The notes under the pieces were generated by a model. The model was not told where the DNA came from. It was given only the letters and a program-made list of their open reading frames with translations, and searched no databases. The translations under genes were made by a program, and so were the position numbers. This document shows, in pieces, positions 37,996 through 49,100 of a stretch of DNA of 64,000 nucleotides (position 1 is its first letter; every line of letters starts with the position of its first letter). Source of the DNA: Diplonema papillatum (taxonomy: Eukaryota > Euglenozoa > Diplonemea > Diplonemida > Diplonemidae); contig JAPJBO010000065.1 in assembly GCA_030068145.1 (NCBI GenBank), positions 406,635 through 470,634 of the forward strand. The letters are read 5' to 3'.

Positions 37996-38670
37996 GGGCA
38001 TTCGTAGTCGTACTACCCCCCCCCAGCGCATCCGAAGCGGAATTCCTCTGCAGCACCATCCACCGCATCGCAAGCGGGCTGTACTACGAGTATCACAAAG
38101 TACTGTCCCTCCGACGATCTCGATCATGAAGTGGCTCGTGGTGCTTGGTCCCAGTGCTGGAAGGGGCATGAGGGAAAATGAAGCGAATCTTGCGAGATGC
38201 AAACCACAAGAGTTCGTGACGAGATGGTAAGGCAAAGGTTTGCTGTAAGGAGTCCGAGTTACCGACTGTCATTCTTGTCATCCTTCCTCAGGGTCGTCTC
38301 AAAGAGCTTCTTGCTCTCTTGGTAACAGAGCGAAAGAAGCAGCCGGTCGAAGAAAAGCGGCTGTGGGGCAACACCAAGCAGTTGGCAGCAGAAAACGTTG
38401 AAGCTCGGAAAAGGAAACGATTCCATTCCGCTTCAACGAGAATTGATGATTTGCTGCAAGAGTACATGGGTTGTTTTTCCTCCATCACATCTTGGCATCT
38501 GTTGCGAAGGGATCGAGCCTTGTATGCGTCGAAGTTTCCGAGCCCTTTTTTCTGCTAAGTGCGAAAAGCTACACAAAAATATTTATTTTGAGGCTGAAAA
38601 AAAGTTACCTGCCAGTTACTGTCAGCTACCTACCAGTTACTGTCAAAATCAGGCCTTCAAATGCGCCACA
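37996..38670. other. non-satellite island inside the minisatellite
   Basis: Starts with a C-run and CGCATCCGAAGCGGAATTCC. It contains a 79-residue frame at 38319-38558 (+; TTG-initiated in that reading) with a basic coiled-coil-like stretch (AAENVEARKRKRFHS), and a short GTTAC(T/C)TGCCA repeat at 38605-38650 that resembles one at 5336-5380. It looks like an insertion that split the satellite. The ORF is unrecognised. Confidence 0.45.
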
Positions 38671-40765
38671 TGCTGGTTCTGTTATCTGGCCATCTACCGC
38701 GCATCAAGCGTTTTTAGGATTTCGTTTACGGGCGTTTGATGTCATTCAAACACCGTTCTTTGGTCATTCGCAGTCTATCAAACGCCGATCTGTGGCCGTT
38801 CGCTGTCAATCTGGCGCCACTTATTAGGCATTCGTGGTCATCCAAACGCCGATCGCTGTCATCTGCCACCGCTCTCTGGGCATTCGTAGTCGTTCTACCG
38901 CAGCTCCTTTCCCATTTGCTGTTATTCTGGCTTCGTCCGTTGGACATGATGAAGCGTTTTGGCGCCGGTCATTGAGCGTTTGTTGTTGTTGTAGCTTCCA
39001 TCGAGGTTTCGCCGTTTGTTGCCGATCTTTGGGCGTTTGTTGTTATTCTAGCGCCGTTCTTTGGTCTTTGCAGTCAATCGAGGACCGCTCTTTCGTCGTT
39101 TGTTGCCGATCTTTGGGCGTTTGATGTCATTCGAACGCTGTTTTCAGTGCTCCTTGGCCATTTGCTGTTGCATGATGTAGCGTTCTGGCGCCGATCCTTG
39201 GTAGTTTGTTGTTATTCTAGCGCCGGTCTTTGGTCATTTGCAGTCAGTCGAGGGCCGTTTGCTGTGTCGCTGGCGCCGATGTATGGGCGTTTGATGTCAT
39301 TCAAACGCCATTACTTTGTCATTTTCAGTCTAGAGCGCCGATCTGTGACCGTTGGCTGTCAATCTGGTGCCACTTCTCAGGCATTCGTGGTCATTCAAAC
39401 GCCGTTCTGATATCAGCTTGCTGTCATTTTGTCGCCGCTTTCTTGGCACTCGTAGTCGTTCTACCGCCGCTCATTGGCCATTTGCTGTTATTCTGGCTCC
39501 GTCCTTTGGACGTGATGAAGCATTTTGGCGCTGATCCTTGGGTGTTTGTTGTTATTCTAGCGCCTGTCTGTGGTAATTTGCAGTCGGTCGAGGGCCGTTT
39601 GTTGTCTCCCTGGCGCCGATCTTTGGGCATTGGACGTCATTCAAACGTCGTTTTTTTGTCATTAGCAGTCGCTCAAGCGCCGATCTGTTATCCGCCTGCT
39701 GTCATTCCGCCGCCGCTCTCTGGGCATTCGTAGTCGTACTACCGCCATTTGCTGTTATTCTGGTATGCCCTTGGAAATGATGAAACGTAGGTCATTCGCT
39801 GATATTCTTGGCACCATCTCCGGCCATTTGCAGTCGCCGACAACGTTCTTTGGCCATTCGCAGTCGTTCTGGTGCAGCTCTTCGGCCGTTTGCTGTAATT
39901 CTGGCGCCGTGCCTTGGAGTTTTGGAGTCGTTTTACCCTGCTTCTCAGTGGCCATTCGTTGTCTCTCTGGCGCCGTCCTCTGGCCGTTTGTTGTCATCCT
40001 TTCGTTTTGTGGCTAGCGCCGCTTGTTAGCTGGTCAGTCATGCCGGTTCCGCACTCTGGGCATTTTTCGTCGTTCTAGCATCACTCGCCGGTTTGGGTCG
40101 TTTTATCGCTGGCGCCCTGGCCGTGCATTGTCTCTTGCACCATTCTCTGACTCTGACGGGTTTACCGTCATTTTAGCACCGTTCTGTGGCCATTACAAGT
40201 CGATGTAGCGCCGCTCCCCGGCCGTTCTAGCTGCTGGAAAATGATGCCGTTTCTTGGACATTTGGAGTCGTTCTACCGCAGTTCTGTGCCCATTCGTGTC
40301 TCACTGGCACCAGTTGTGGTCATTGTGTTCTCGTTCTAGCGCCGCTCTTCGGCCGTTTTTGGGCATTTGGGGTCGTTTCTATCGCTGCTCTGGGGCCATT
40401 CGTTGTCTCTCTCTCTCAGGCGGTGTCCTCCAGCTGTTTGTGGTCACTCTAGCGCCGTTCTAGCACCGCTTGTTCAGCATTCACTGTGTCATTCCTGGCC
40501 CCGCCTTTCGGCCGTCTTGCAATTAAGGCGACATCCTTTGAACATTTGGAGTCTTTTTACCACTGCCGCTGCAGTCGTTCTACGGTCGTTGTGTGGCAGT
40601 TTGAGGTCATCGTAGCACTGTTCTTTGGCAATACCGTTCTCTGGCCGTTTGGGCTGCGCGCTGTGTTCTGGCACTGTTCTTTAGTCATTTGTGGTCGTTC
40701 TGTATCTCTGGTGCCACTATTTGACATTGTCCATGCACTCGTTCTAGCACCATTAGCTAGCTTCT
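38671..40765 (+). repeat. minisatellite, period near 32-33 bp, second block
   Basis: Same unit and orientation as the first block. The left part (38689-39745) is a diverged copy of 36642-37990. To the right of about 39750 the units become more heterogeneous and fade near 40765. From block length over period, the two blocks together hold well over 100 units (an estimate, not a count). Confidence 0.9.
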
Positions 40766-41059
40766 TTGATACAATGCTTTTTCCCTTATGCAAAAGAAAA
40801 AGGAAATAGTCTTCCCATCAGTGCTGGCGTGGTTGGCCCTTTCCCCTGCCAAAAAAACAGGAAACCACATATGCCAGCACAAGGGTTTGCCATTTTAAGA
40901 AAACTCAACAAAGCTGATGCAATTCACAAGAAAGAGTCGCCGGGAAAATTGGCGCAAACTGACTCCACATCAATCTAACCACCAACGTCCGACTAGTCGA
41001 ATTTCTGAAGTCATACACCCCCAACTACCAAAGTCGGAATGTGACTCAAAGTGACCCGG

Positions 41060-41320
41060 AATGAAATGCAGTCGTGGCTTTTCTAAAGCCACAAACCCCT
41101 CAACCACCCAAGTTGGAATGTAGCCCGAAAAGCTGACCCACAGTGACCCAGAATGAAATGCAGTCGTGGCTTTTCTAAAGCCACCCCCCCAACCACCAAA
41201 CCACCAAACCACCAAACCACCAAACCACCAAAGTTGGAATGTAGCCCGAAAAGGTGACCCAAAGTGACCCAGAATGAAATGCAGTCGTGGCTTTTCTAAA
41301 GCCACAAACCCCCCAACCAC
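41060..41320 (+). repeat. short tandem repeat unit with GAATGAAATGCAGTCGTGGC
   Basis: Three copies of GAATGAAATGCAGTCGTGGC followed by TTTTCTAAAGCCACAAACCC and AACCACCAAAGTTGGAATG, spaced about 80-125 bp apart. A CCACCAAA microsatellite lies at 41180-41230. The last copy runs directly into the 193-bp satellite. Confidence 0.85.
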
Positions 41321-41810
41321 CAAAGTCCGAAAAAGTGCGAAAAAGTGACCCAAAATGACCCGAAAAAGTGACAAAAAACGACCCGTGAACCAGTTTTTGG
41401 CCCTTTTGGGCCAATTTTTTTTTTGTCAAAAAGTGACCTGAGAAAGTCGCGGGTTCGGACAGACGGACAGACAGACAGACGGACAACTGTACCCACAAAC
41501 TAATAGTAACCACCAAAGTCCGAAAAAGTGCGAAAAAGTGACCCAAAATGACCCGAAAAAGTGACAAAAAACGACCCGTGAACCAGTTTTTGGCCCTTTT
41601 GGGCCAATTTTTTTTTTGTCAAAAAGTGACCTGAGAAAGTCGCGGGTTCGGACAGACGGACAGACAGACAGACGGACAACCGTACCCACAAACTAATAGT
41701 AACCACCAAAGTCCGAAAAAGTGCGAAAAAGTGACCCAAAATGACCCGAAAAAGTGACAAAAAACGACCCGTGAACCAGTTTTTGGCCCTTTTGGGCCAA
41801 TTTTTTTCTC
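41321..41810 (+). repeat. 193-bp tandem satellite, about 2.6 copies
   Basis: CAAAGTCCGAAAAAGTGCGA starts copies at 41321, 41514 and 41707, exactly 193 bp apart. Each copy holds a perfect hairpin TTGGCCCTTTTGGGCCAA followed by a T-run, then GACCTGAGAAAGTCGCGGGT, a GACA-type microsatellite and ACTAATAGTAACCACC. The third copy ends just after the hairpin. Confidence 0.95.
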
Positions 41811-41859
41811 TCACTCGGAAGAGAGCGAAAAACGCAACATAAACAGGAAAAAATAGCAC

Positions 41860-42130
41860 CAAAGAACAAGTTCACGATGAATGGCGACGATGTCGGACGA
41901 ATTTGGTGATCCGAAAAGCTGGTCTTCGAGGTATGCCCACTTGTGAGTCATTGAAGAGGTTCTGGGAGAGCTATGGGCACCCGTTTTCTCGAATTTTAGA
42001 CCGATTCATCCAAAGAAACACTCACAGGAAACAGTGTTCTTTCGCCGGTCGGAACTTCGGAAGTACAAGCCCCCTCTTCTTAAAGGGAGAAGGTCTCTTA
42101 TCATGCGTTTCTTTAAATGAGGGACAAGAA
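41860..42130 (+). repeat. family A/C copy, plus orientation
   Basis: Contains AAGTTCACGATGAATGGCGA (compare AATTCACAAGATGGTTCGGG at 51497), then the family C core in plus orientation with GAGTCATTGAAGAGGTTCTG and TTCGCCGGTCGGAACTTCGG. It abuts a family B copy. Confidence 0.75.
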
Positions 42131-42133
42131 TCT

Positions 42134-42742
42134 GATCTGCACCTCCTCGCGGTGTCCCCTGGAAACGTGTTTTTCGAAACGCGGCCAAGGCAAGCAGTAC
42201 CTTTGCTGTGGGTGAAAGCCCCTTACTTCGTATCTGGCGTCCGAGCTGCGCACCTACCCTTCCCGGGCGTAAAAGATCCTGCCCCAAGCTGCCCAGCAGG
42301 AACGGGGGGGGCGGTGCAAAGAGGCACCTTCCAGGTGAGCCTTGCCAAGTTTGACTCCCTTGTGGCCCTCTCATCGTGAAGGCGGGGTAAAATCGGGATG
42401 GTTACCAATGTGCCCCCGGTTTTTTGAATTAGTTGGCCCCAGTCTGAGTGACAGGTGGCGGCTTGTGGCTGAGCCGCGGCCTTTCCAGGCCCTTAGCCGA
42501 CTCTCCTTTCGTTTTTCTGAGTCCCCAGTGCCGTGGGGCAGGCGCCGGTTGCAGTGTGCAACTGGTGCGGGTTCAAACCGCGCCTGTCTGTGTTCGTGGT
42601 TGTGCCGTTTTTCGTTGTGAAGAAGTGAACCCGGAGAACCCACCAGGTCAGGCACCAGGTTTCTTGTCTGGCAAACTGTACGGCCTGGTGTTTAAAAAAA
42701 AATCAAGGCTGTCTGTGCGGTTGGCTGTGACAAGTCCACTCC
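42134..42742 (+). repeat. family B repeat, copy 1, with structured core
   Basis: Runs from CACCTCCTCGCGGTGTCCCC to GTGACAAGTCCACTCC. It is nearly identical to 54014-54622 (one difference noted, GTGCCCCC versus GTTCCCCC) and to 58770-59235. It holds a 48-nt foldable core at 42539-42586 with a GGTTCAAACC block resembling a tRNA-type B box. It is followed by AC-poor and A-rich sequence. The near-identity of dispersed copies suggests recent mobilisation, perhaps as a SINE-like retroposon. Confidence 0.85.
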
Positions 42743-42913
42743 TGCATTTCACAAAATTTGCAGCAGGAGGGACTGAGTCACACCAATCGAAAAGACACCG
42801 GAGAATACCCGAGTGTCGGCCCACAAACGAAGTATTTGAACTTCCCCTTTTGGAACTTGCTTGTCTTGCCCATTTTTCCCAGTTTGCCTCGAAGGCCCCC
42901 GTACGATTCTTCC

Positions 42914-43110
42914 AAAAAAAAAAAAAAAAAAAAAAAGGCAGTCTTAGATATTGTTTCCCGAATTGGCTGGTCAACAATGACCGTGTGTTTGGTTGATTGG
43001 AAAAGCTCGTCGTGCGGAAGTCGTCAAAGCATGCGAATTTGCGAGTCATTCTATAGGTTCTGGCAGAGCTATGGGTACTCATTCTCTTGAACTTTTGACC
43101 GATTCATCCA
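42914..43110 (+). repeat. A23 tract followed by family C copy
   Basis: Twenty-three A residues (42914-42936) lead into GGCAGTCTTAGATATTGTTT and the plus-strand version of the family C long unit, whose minus-strand copies lie at 33715-33815 and 34710-34815. The unit fades after CCGATTCATCCAAACT. Confidence 0.8.
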
Positions 43111-43621
43111 AACTCCATTTTCTCAGTGAGATTTTCCTTTCGGAGAGTCAAGGTCCAGAGGTCGTTCAGTAAGAGGTTTCGTTTCAGTCTTAATCGTCCT
43201 TTCATCATTTTGGTTAAACCTGTTTGCTTGATTTTTATTTACTTATGGTGTTCTGTGTCCCTACCTGCCTTGTCTCTCGAGAGCCCCTTATAAAAAAAAA
43301 AAGCAATCGCGTGCTCAGACGATGGATTTGGAAGGTTTTTAGATGGATGGGCCAAGCTGGACCTTCCTTTGCGTAGGTCTGCTCGGCTTTCGCACTTGAG
43401 CGGACAGCGATGTCTCAGAATCTGTGAGAACAGCGTGAGAATTGTGGGCTCTTAGAAGCTTCATGTAGTGATTCGTGTGTGATTCGTGTGTCGGGTTTGC
43501 GGGTAAGAGAGATACACACAGCCTGTGCCCGCCGAAACTTACACACAAATCCCGCTGTCCTCAGTCTTATCTTCCTTCCTTAGTAGCAACTACATTACGT
43601 CCCTCACGAACCTGCCACAGA
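43111..43621. other. spacer before the RPA-like ORF
   Basis: Includes GATTTTTATTTACTTATGGT followed by GTTCTGTGTCCCT at 43229-43264, the same 3' sequence that precedes the poly(A) tail of the retroposon-like copy at 60470-60528. The remainder may hold the promoter and left end of the Helitron-type unit. No TC-start terminus was identified with confidence. Confidence 0.35.
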
Positions 43622-45004
43622 ATGCCTGCCAAGATCGCCAGAGCCAGAAAATGTTTCGAGTGTGGGAAGATTCACACAGGGAAATGTGAAGCAGAAAAGG
43701 AGAGCGAGGAAGAAAGGCGGGAAGAGAAGCAGTCGCCAAGGCTGCAGCTGCAGAAGATGAAAGCAGCAGAGGGATGGGCGGAGGTGGTGAGAGAAGGAGA
43801 AGGGGAGGTTGGTGGACAAGATTGGAAAGGGAGGGGTCTATTGAAAACCGCAATAAGGGTGTTGGTGGTGCAGGTTGGGGAAGTGTCAGAGGGGGAAGGG
43901 AAAGGCGGAAGGGGGAGGTACAAAAGGTGCCAGTTGCACCTGCAAGACAGAACCGGGTGTGTCATGCGCGCCGTGCTGTGGTCCGAGGGGCTGAACAGGT
44001 TCGGGGAAGCACCGTTCCTGAAGTGTTCCTTCGTATGCATTCATTTGCACAACATAGGAGTCGCCTCGCAGGCAGAGCACGGCGTAAGCGCCACGATTGA
44101 TGCACAAAGCATCATTCAAGGAGCAACGGGGCAGTGGGAAGCAGAAATGCTTCCCCTGATGAAGACGAAAGAAATCGTCGAGAAGGAGGGCACGAGGTGG
44201 GCGGTTCAGAGGACGAAGGTTCTCGTTGCCAGAAAACACTCACGGGGGGGGATTCAAGTGATGGATCCGATCACAGAAATAGAAGAGATGTGGGGAGGCC
44301 ACCTGGCAGAAGCAGAAGCAGCCACGCCATGGGACGCGGGGAAAGAAGCAGAGTGGGTGGGGGCGGTGGAAGAAGGGGCTGCATACATTGTCCAAGTTTC
44401 GTTGAGGGGCAGGAAGAAGAAGAGCCTTGTCGTTAGGGGAAAACCACAGCGCTGCGAAAGCGCGGTGGAGGAAGGGTGGTGGGTTGCCACTGGGAAAGCA
44501 GCGTATGCCGAAGGGGAGGCAGAAACTCTGAAGCGCAAAGCTGAAGAGTTGAAAGTGGAAGATGTAGCAGGACTTCCCGAAGGGGAAGTGTTTAGTGTAA
44601 AGGGGGCTATTTCCGCAGCAAGCGGAATAGTCAGAGGGGGGGCTCCCATGTACATGGGATGCAAAAGCTGTCGTAAGAAGGTGAATTACACCTCAGACGG
44701 CGAGAGTCTTGAATGCCGCAACCCTCGGTGTGTTGGCATGGAGTGGGAGTGGAAGTGGGCGTTGGCATTGGAATTGGATGTGGATGGGTGGAAGGGGTCG
44801 CCCCCGCTGCGGGTAAACGCCTACGAGGTGGGTGAAGAGCTGTTGGGTTCTCCAGGAGAAAAGTGGGAACTGGAGCCCACAGCAGTACTCAATGCCTTAA
44901 AAGGCATGCACGGGACGTGGGAAATAAAGAAAGGGGGAAAAGAGAAACTGGTTCTTGTTAGTTTTGAATCCCAAAAGAAGAAGAAGGTGAACGATGCTGC
45001 CTGA
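43622..45004 (+). CDS. RPA70-like single-strand DNA-binding protein of a Helitron-type unit
   Basis: ATG 43622 to TGA 45002-45004, 460 residues. The N-terminus carries a small zinc-knuckle-like CFECGKIHTGKC (residues 10-21), then a charged linker. Next comes an OB-fold-like domain (RCQLHLQDRTGCVMRAVLW). The C-terminal third matches the zinc-ribbon OB fold of replication protein A large subunit: Cys347, Cys350, Cys365 and Cys370 in MGCKSC...LECRNPRC, then WKWALALELDVDGWKG and VNAYEVGEELLGSP. Many plant and protist Helitrons carry their own RPA-like gene, thought to protect ssDNA during rolling-circle transposition. It lies 1.2 kb upstream of, and on the same strand as, the AlkB-Rep ORF. An earlier non-ATG extension to 43475 is open but adds nothing recognisable. 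An expressed host RPA paralogue is the alternative. Confidence 0.75.
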   Translation: MPAKIARARKCFECGKIHTGKCEAEKESEEERREEKQSPRLQLQKMKAAEGWAEVVREGEGEVGGQDWKGRGLLKTAIRVLVVQVGEVSEGEGKGGRGRYKRCQLHLQDRTGCVMRAVLWSEGLNRFGEAPFLKCSFVCIHLHNIGVASQAEHGVSATIDAQSIIQGATGQWEAEMLPLMKTKEIVEKEGTRWAVQRTKVLVARKHSRGGIQVMDPITEIEEMWGGHLAEAEAATPWDAGKEAEWVGAVEEGAAYIVQVSLRGRKKKSLVVRGKPQRCESAVEEGWWVATGKAAYAEGEAETLKRKAEELKVEDVAGLPEGEVFSVKGAISAASGIVRGGAPMYMGCKSCRKKVNYTSDGESLECRNPRCVGMEWEWKWALALELDVDGWKGSPPLRVNAYEVGEELLGSPGEKWELEPTAVLNALKGMHGTWEIKKGGKEKLVLVSFESQKKKKVNDAA

Positions 45005-46174
45005 GCGCGAAAGCGTTGAGACAGCTTCGTTCACCTTCTTTTACACGACAACCTATGGGGGTTTCAGACGAAATTGGCGCATCTGTGGAAGGGAGTGGTT
45101 CGTTTTGCAACGTTGCCATTTCTCTCCTTTCTTCTTTATTTTTCATTTCCTCCCTGTTACTCTTTTACACATTACCACACCGAATGTTTCTTTCTCTTTT
45201 CGGCTAGTAAAAACAAACACATGCATATTCTTTTCTGTTCATTCTAGTTTCGTCGGACACAAAGGCTAAAAAATATTAAAACAACTTTCGACGGACCTCT
45301 CATCATTCAACACAGTCCGATGCCTAGTACGATGCGCATCTTACAACAGGGGTCCTTTGTGCCGCTGTATTTTCGCACACTTCAGGCTCGACCGAGAAGT
45401 GCACCGAACAGAGTAAACAAAGGAGTAAACCGGCTAACACTCTGCTGGTAGTACAGGTTGCCTACCCGGCATGCACCGCATCTTGTGGGACCCGGTTGAA
45501 CTCTGCTCGGTCGATCGTTGCGCCGCCGTCTCGGCTCGGACCTGCCCTCGGCCTGGTCGAGCTTCGCTTCGTACTGCTGCTGCTTCGCTGCGACCCGTCA
45601 CTGTGCTCCAGTCGACACGTAGTGCTTCTGCAGAACGTGCCCGGCATCCTTGTTTTCCCATTATCTTTTGCTCGTTGAAAGCGATTTGTTCCTCGTTTCA
45701 TTGTCGCATAGACCAGTGAAGAAACCGCTGCGACTGCTTGCAGTATAATAAAGGGAAGTCTTCTTGCACAGCTGCGGTAGCCTATTGCTAACAGGCTGAC
45801 ATAGTGTTTGCACCTGCGTTAAAATGATGCACCCATAGTTCATGTCGACCGGAACGGAGAAAAGTCGAAACCTGCAGTGCCAGTCTTTGTGAAAATCGTA
45901 TTTTTCATAGTTGCCTCATCCAAATAAAAAGGCCACAAGCTTTTTTCGATCGTGCCTTGTCGTGTTTGTTGTAGCGTTGTCTGATGAACGCGGTTGCTGC
46001 AGCAAAGCTTGCCTAGCTAAAGGGAGCAATGCGGAATTTGAAAGCTCAGCAAATAGTAATAACTTACTTGCGATTTGATGTTTTGCTTGTGCTGAATCTT
46101 GTTGCAACCCTTCTCAACATCTGAGCAACATCTCTCTGACAGGTTCTTTAAAAAAAAAAAAAAAAACAAGCACT
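45005..46174. other. spacer between RPA-like and AlkB-Rep ORFs
   Basis: AT-richer than its neighbours, with no supportable gene. It ends with an A17 tract (46150-46166) eight bases before the ATG of the AlkB-Rep ORF. The second AlkB ORF is likewise preceded by a homopolymer-rich leader (a T-run at 54907-54919). Confidence 0.4.
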
Positions 46175-49100
46175 ATGTCAGCCTCTCCTCCTGGCGTCGA
46201 TTTTGTGTCGCTGCCGCAGCAGCTCTTGGAAAGAGTTACGCATTGGTCTGAGCAGACCATGCAAAACTCAGAGCTCTGGGAGAAGTTGGGGGGACGCCGG
46301 ACCATCCAATATGGATGGAAGTATAGGGGGGGCACCAAGTGCTTGGTGCGTGCCTCCCCTATCCCGGCAGGTGCTTTGCTGGAAACAGCGAAGTGGCTGG
46401 AGCAACGCACTGGAGTTGCTCCAAACCAGTTGTTGGTCAACTGGTATAGTCCTGGGTCCGGTATAGCGCCTCACATCGATGATGAGCGCCTGGGCCCCAT
46501 CATCCACTCCGTCTCCTTGTTGAGTGCGAGTGCGATGATGTGGACAAAGGGAGGGGAGCAGAGGCGAACGAAGCTGCCAGTCGGCACAGTTTGCACTCTG
46601 ACGGGGGAGGGGCGTACTGTGTGGAAACACAGTATTGCTCCGGTTGACGTGCCACAAGAGCGAGTGTCGTTGACATTCCGGTACGTCAACACGAGAACCC
46701 CCGCTCCATCCCTCACCTCACCACCTGTCCCGGTAGCTACAACCCCTACCGACGAACCGCCTCGCCTGTTCAGTTCAGTTGCAGAACTGTCCAGGTTTCT
46801 TGCACCGCCCCTTGCGCTCACCGAGACCAGGAGCGGTAACGAAAAGAAAGAAAAGAACTTTGGGGGGGAAATCCGGGATGAAGTTTCTGTGGCCACCTTT
46901 TCAGACCTGAAAAGGTTTGCGGAAAGCTTCGCAAAGAACCGTCCCTCACCCACCCCTGTTGTTGGGTTCCCCGGAGCGACGGGATTGTTCGGGTGGGTCC
47001 CGGGGAGCGCATTGGCAGTCCGTAAAAGGAACGTTGTGTGCAAGGCCCGAAAGGTTTACCGAGGTACCCCACCAGTAAACCCCAGAAAGTCGGCTGCCAA
47101 GAGAAGGCACCAAATTTTAAGCCGACAAGAAAAAAGAAGGAGGGCAGAGGAGGGGAAGAAAAAAGCACCCAGAGCAAAGGAAAAGAAGCTCACTCCACCC
47201 CAAGAAGAAGAAACCACACGGGGCAGGTGGTGGAAAAAGAACAAGAGGCGAAGAGCAGCAAAGAAGAAGAAAAAGAACAGAGGAAAGGTCCCCGCATGGC
47301 CCCCGATTCCCGAGAGCAACATATGCCCATTAGGCGCAACTAAGGTTGCCGCTGCGTGTTTGCCGCGATGGGCTGCACCCTCCATGTTTCGTTTCCCCGT
47401 GCGTTTTTTTGTCTGCATCCTGCTTCTGCAGTCGTTCAACCTTGCAGGGGCAGAAAACGAAACAGAATGGGCCGATTTCTCGATTGATGAGGGGGATCCT
47501 GACTTCGATGTTCTGACTGCTGCGCATGAAGTTGCAGGAATTTTGGAAGAAGAAACGTCTACAGAAAAAAAGGGGCGGAGGGAATCTCCAGCATCTTCTT
47601 CTATAGCAAGTCCTGCTATAAAACGAAGAAAGTCGTCGGAAGCTCCGAGGAGAAAGCACCCAAAGAGAGAGCGTTCAGATGAAAAAAGAAGAGCTGCGAC
47701 GGAAAGGAAAAGGAGGTCTCGATCCTCCCAGAGTCAGGGAACTGAGAATCTTCATGATAGGAAGAGAAAGCGGGTGTCACGAGGTAATAAAGCCCTCAGG
47801 GAAAAGGAGAATGAGGCCGAGAAGCAGAGGAAGCAAAAGCTGCGCAGCGTAAAGGAAAACAGGGAGCACGAAAAAGAAGTCGAAAGGGAGAGAAGAATAA
47901 AAGCAAGGAAGGGGAAGCGGGCAGCAATGGAAGAACGCCTGGGTGCTAGAAGAAAGGGTTTCGACAAGGTCAGAAACTTTGCCTGCGCCAAGCTCGAGGA
48001 TGTCCAAGAAGCCGACGTTGAACTGGACAATTTCGGGATTCTGGGCGGCGGTGATGAGCGAATATTTTGCTCGCACTGCAAAGCCTTGCTTTTTAAGCGA
48101 GAAGCCAGCAGAACGAGTAGGAAGCTCTGTTGCCAAAAAGGAAAGGTGAATCATGAAAACTGCCCACAGATAGTTGTACCTGATGCTTTGATGAAGCTGT
48201 TCACTGACAGCCACTTCAAGGAAAGCAGCAGGTATTACAATAACTACCTGTCATTTGCGGCCCCAGTTTTTAAAGAGGACGACCGGTTCAAAACAGGCAA
48301 AGAAAAGAAGGGACCCAGAAATATTGTGATCAAAGGCAGGGTGATGCACATGGTGGATGCTATTTTACCTTCGAAAAATAAAAGCCAGTCGGAGCTTCGA
48401 CATGCAGAAGTTTGGTTCACGGATCGCGAAGTTCCGCCAACTTCTCGCGTGATGCGGAAGTCTGTCTTGAAGGAACTCAAGGAGCTCGTTTTGAAAGATC
48501 ACCCTTTCAGGCATACACTGCAGAAGTTTGTTAACAAGCTTCTTGCCAAAGAGCGAAGGCAGAAAACGCTACTAAACGGGCATGTAAAGTTTGATCTGGG
48601 GGAACTAAGCAAGAAGGGTGTCGAGTACGTGACCGAGGAAGCCAAAATGGAAGTTGGGGCTGTCATGTCAGACGAAGGATCACGGAGGAAGTTCATTGTT
48701 CATCTCCGAGGGGGTAAGCGGAAGTGGATAAAGGATGTGCATCCTCTTTACGAACTAGCGTCTTACCCTCTGTTTTTCCCGAAATTTGAGTACAATCCGA
48801 GTAAGGCAAATGAGAACTTGGGAAAATCTCCGTGGGGGAATTTTGGCTACCGCAAGAATGTACTGTTCAATGATGGAAAAACACGCACGAACCTTCAATT
48901 GTCGCCAAAGATGTATTCTGCGTACCACTTGCACCACCGGGTCGGCTATACAAACCCGCTGTTGGTGGCAGGCAGGCTGTCGCAGCAATACATTTGTGAC
49001 ATGGCCGCACGCGATGAGTATGATGAACTCACTTTTCATCATACACAGCGTGGGAAGAAAGTTCGTTCTGGAACTGCGGATGCAATTGCCAAGGATGCAG

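Noticed and set aside
36185-39733. ORFs of 60-167 codons in the minisatellite
   Set aside because: The repeat period near 33 bp gives repetitive hydrophobic frames. Unit lengths vary and break each frame.
41381-41425. Hairpin plus T-run in the 193-bp satellite as a bacterial-type terminator
   Set aside because: The context is eukaryotic and repeated in tandem with no adjacent gene. Treated as part of the satellite unit.
42539-42586. tRNA gene, because of GGTTCAAACC
   Set aside because: The fold is a three-way junction with a 7-bp closing stem and a small hairpin, with no anticodon arm or canonical cloverleaf. Reported as part of family B instead.
43475-43621. Earlier start for the RPA-like ORF
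   Set aside because: The extension has no ATG and adds sequence without family resemblance. ATG 43622 begins just before the zinc-knuckle-like motif.
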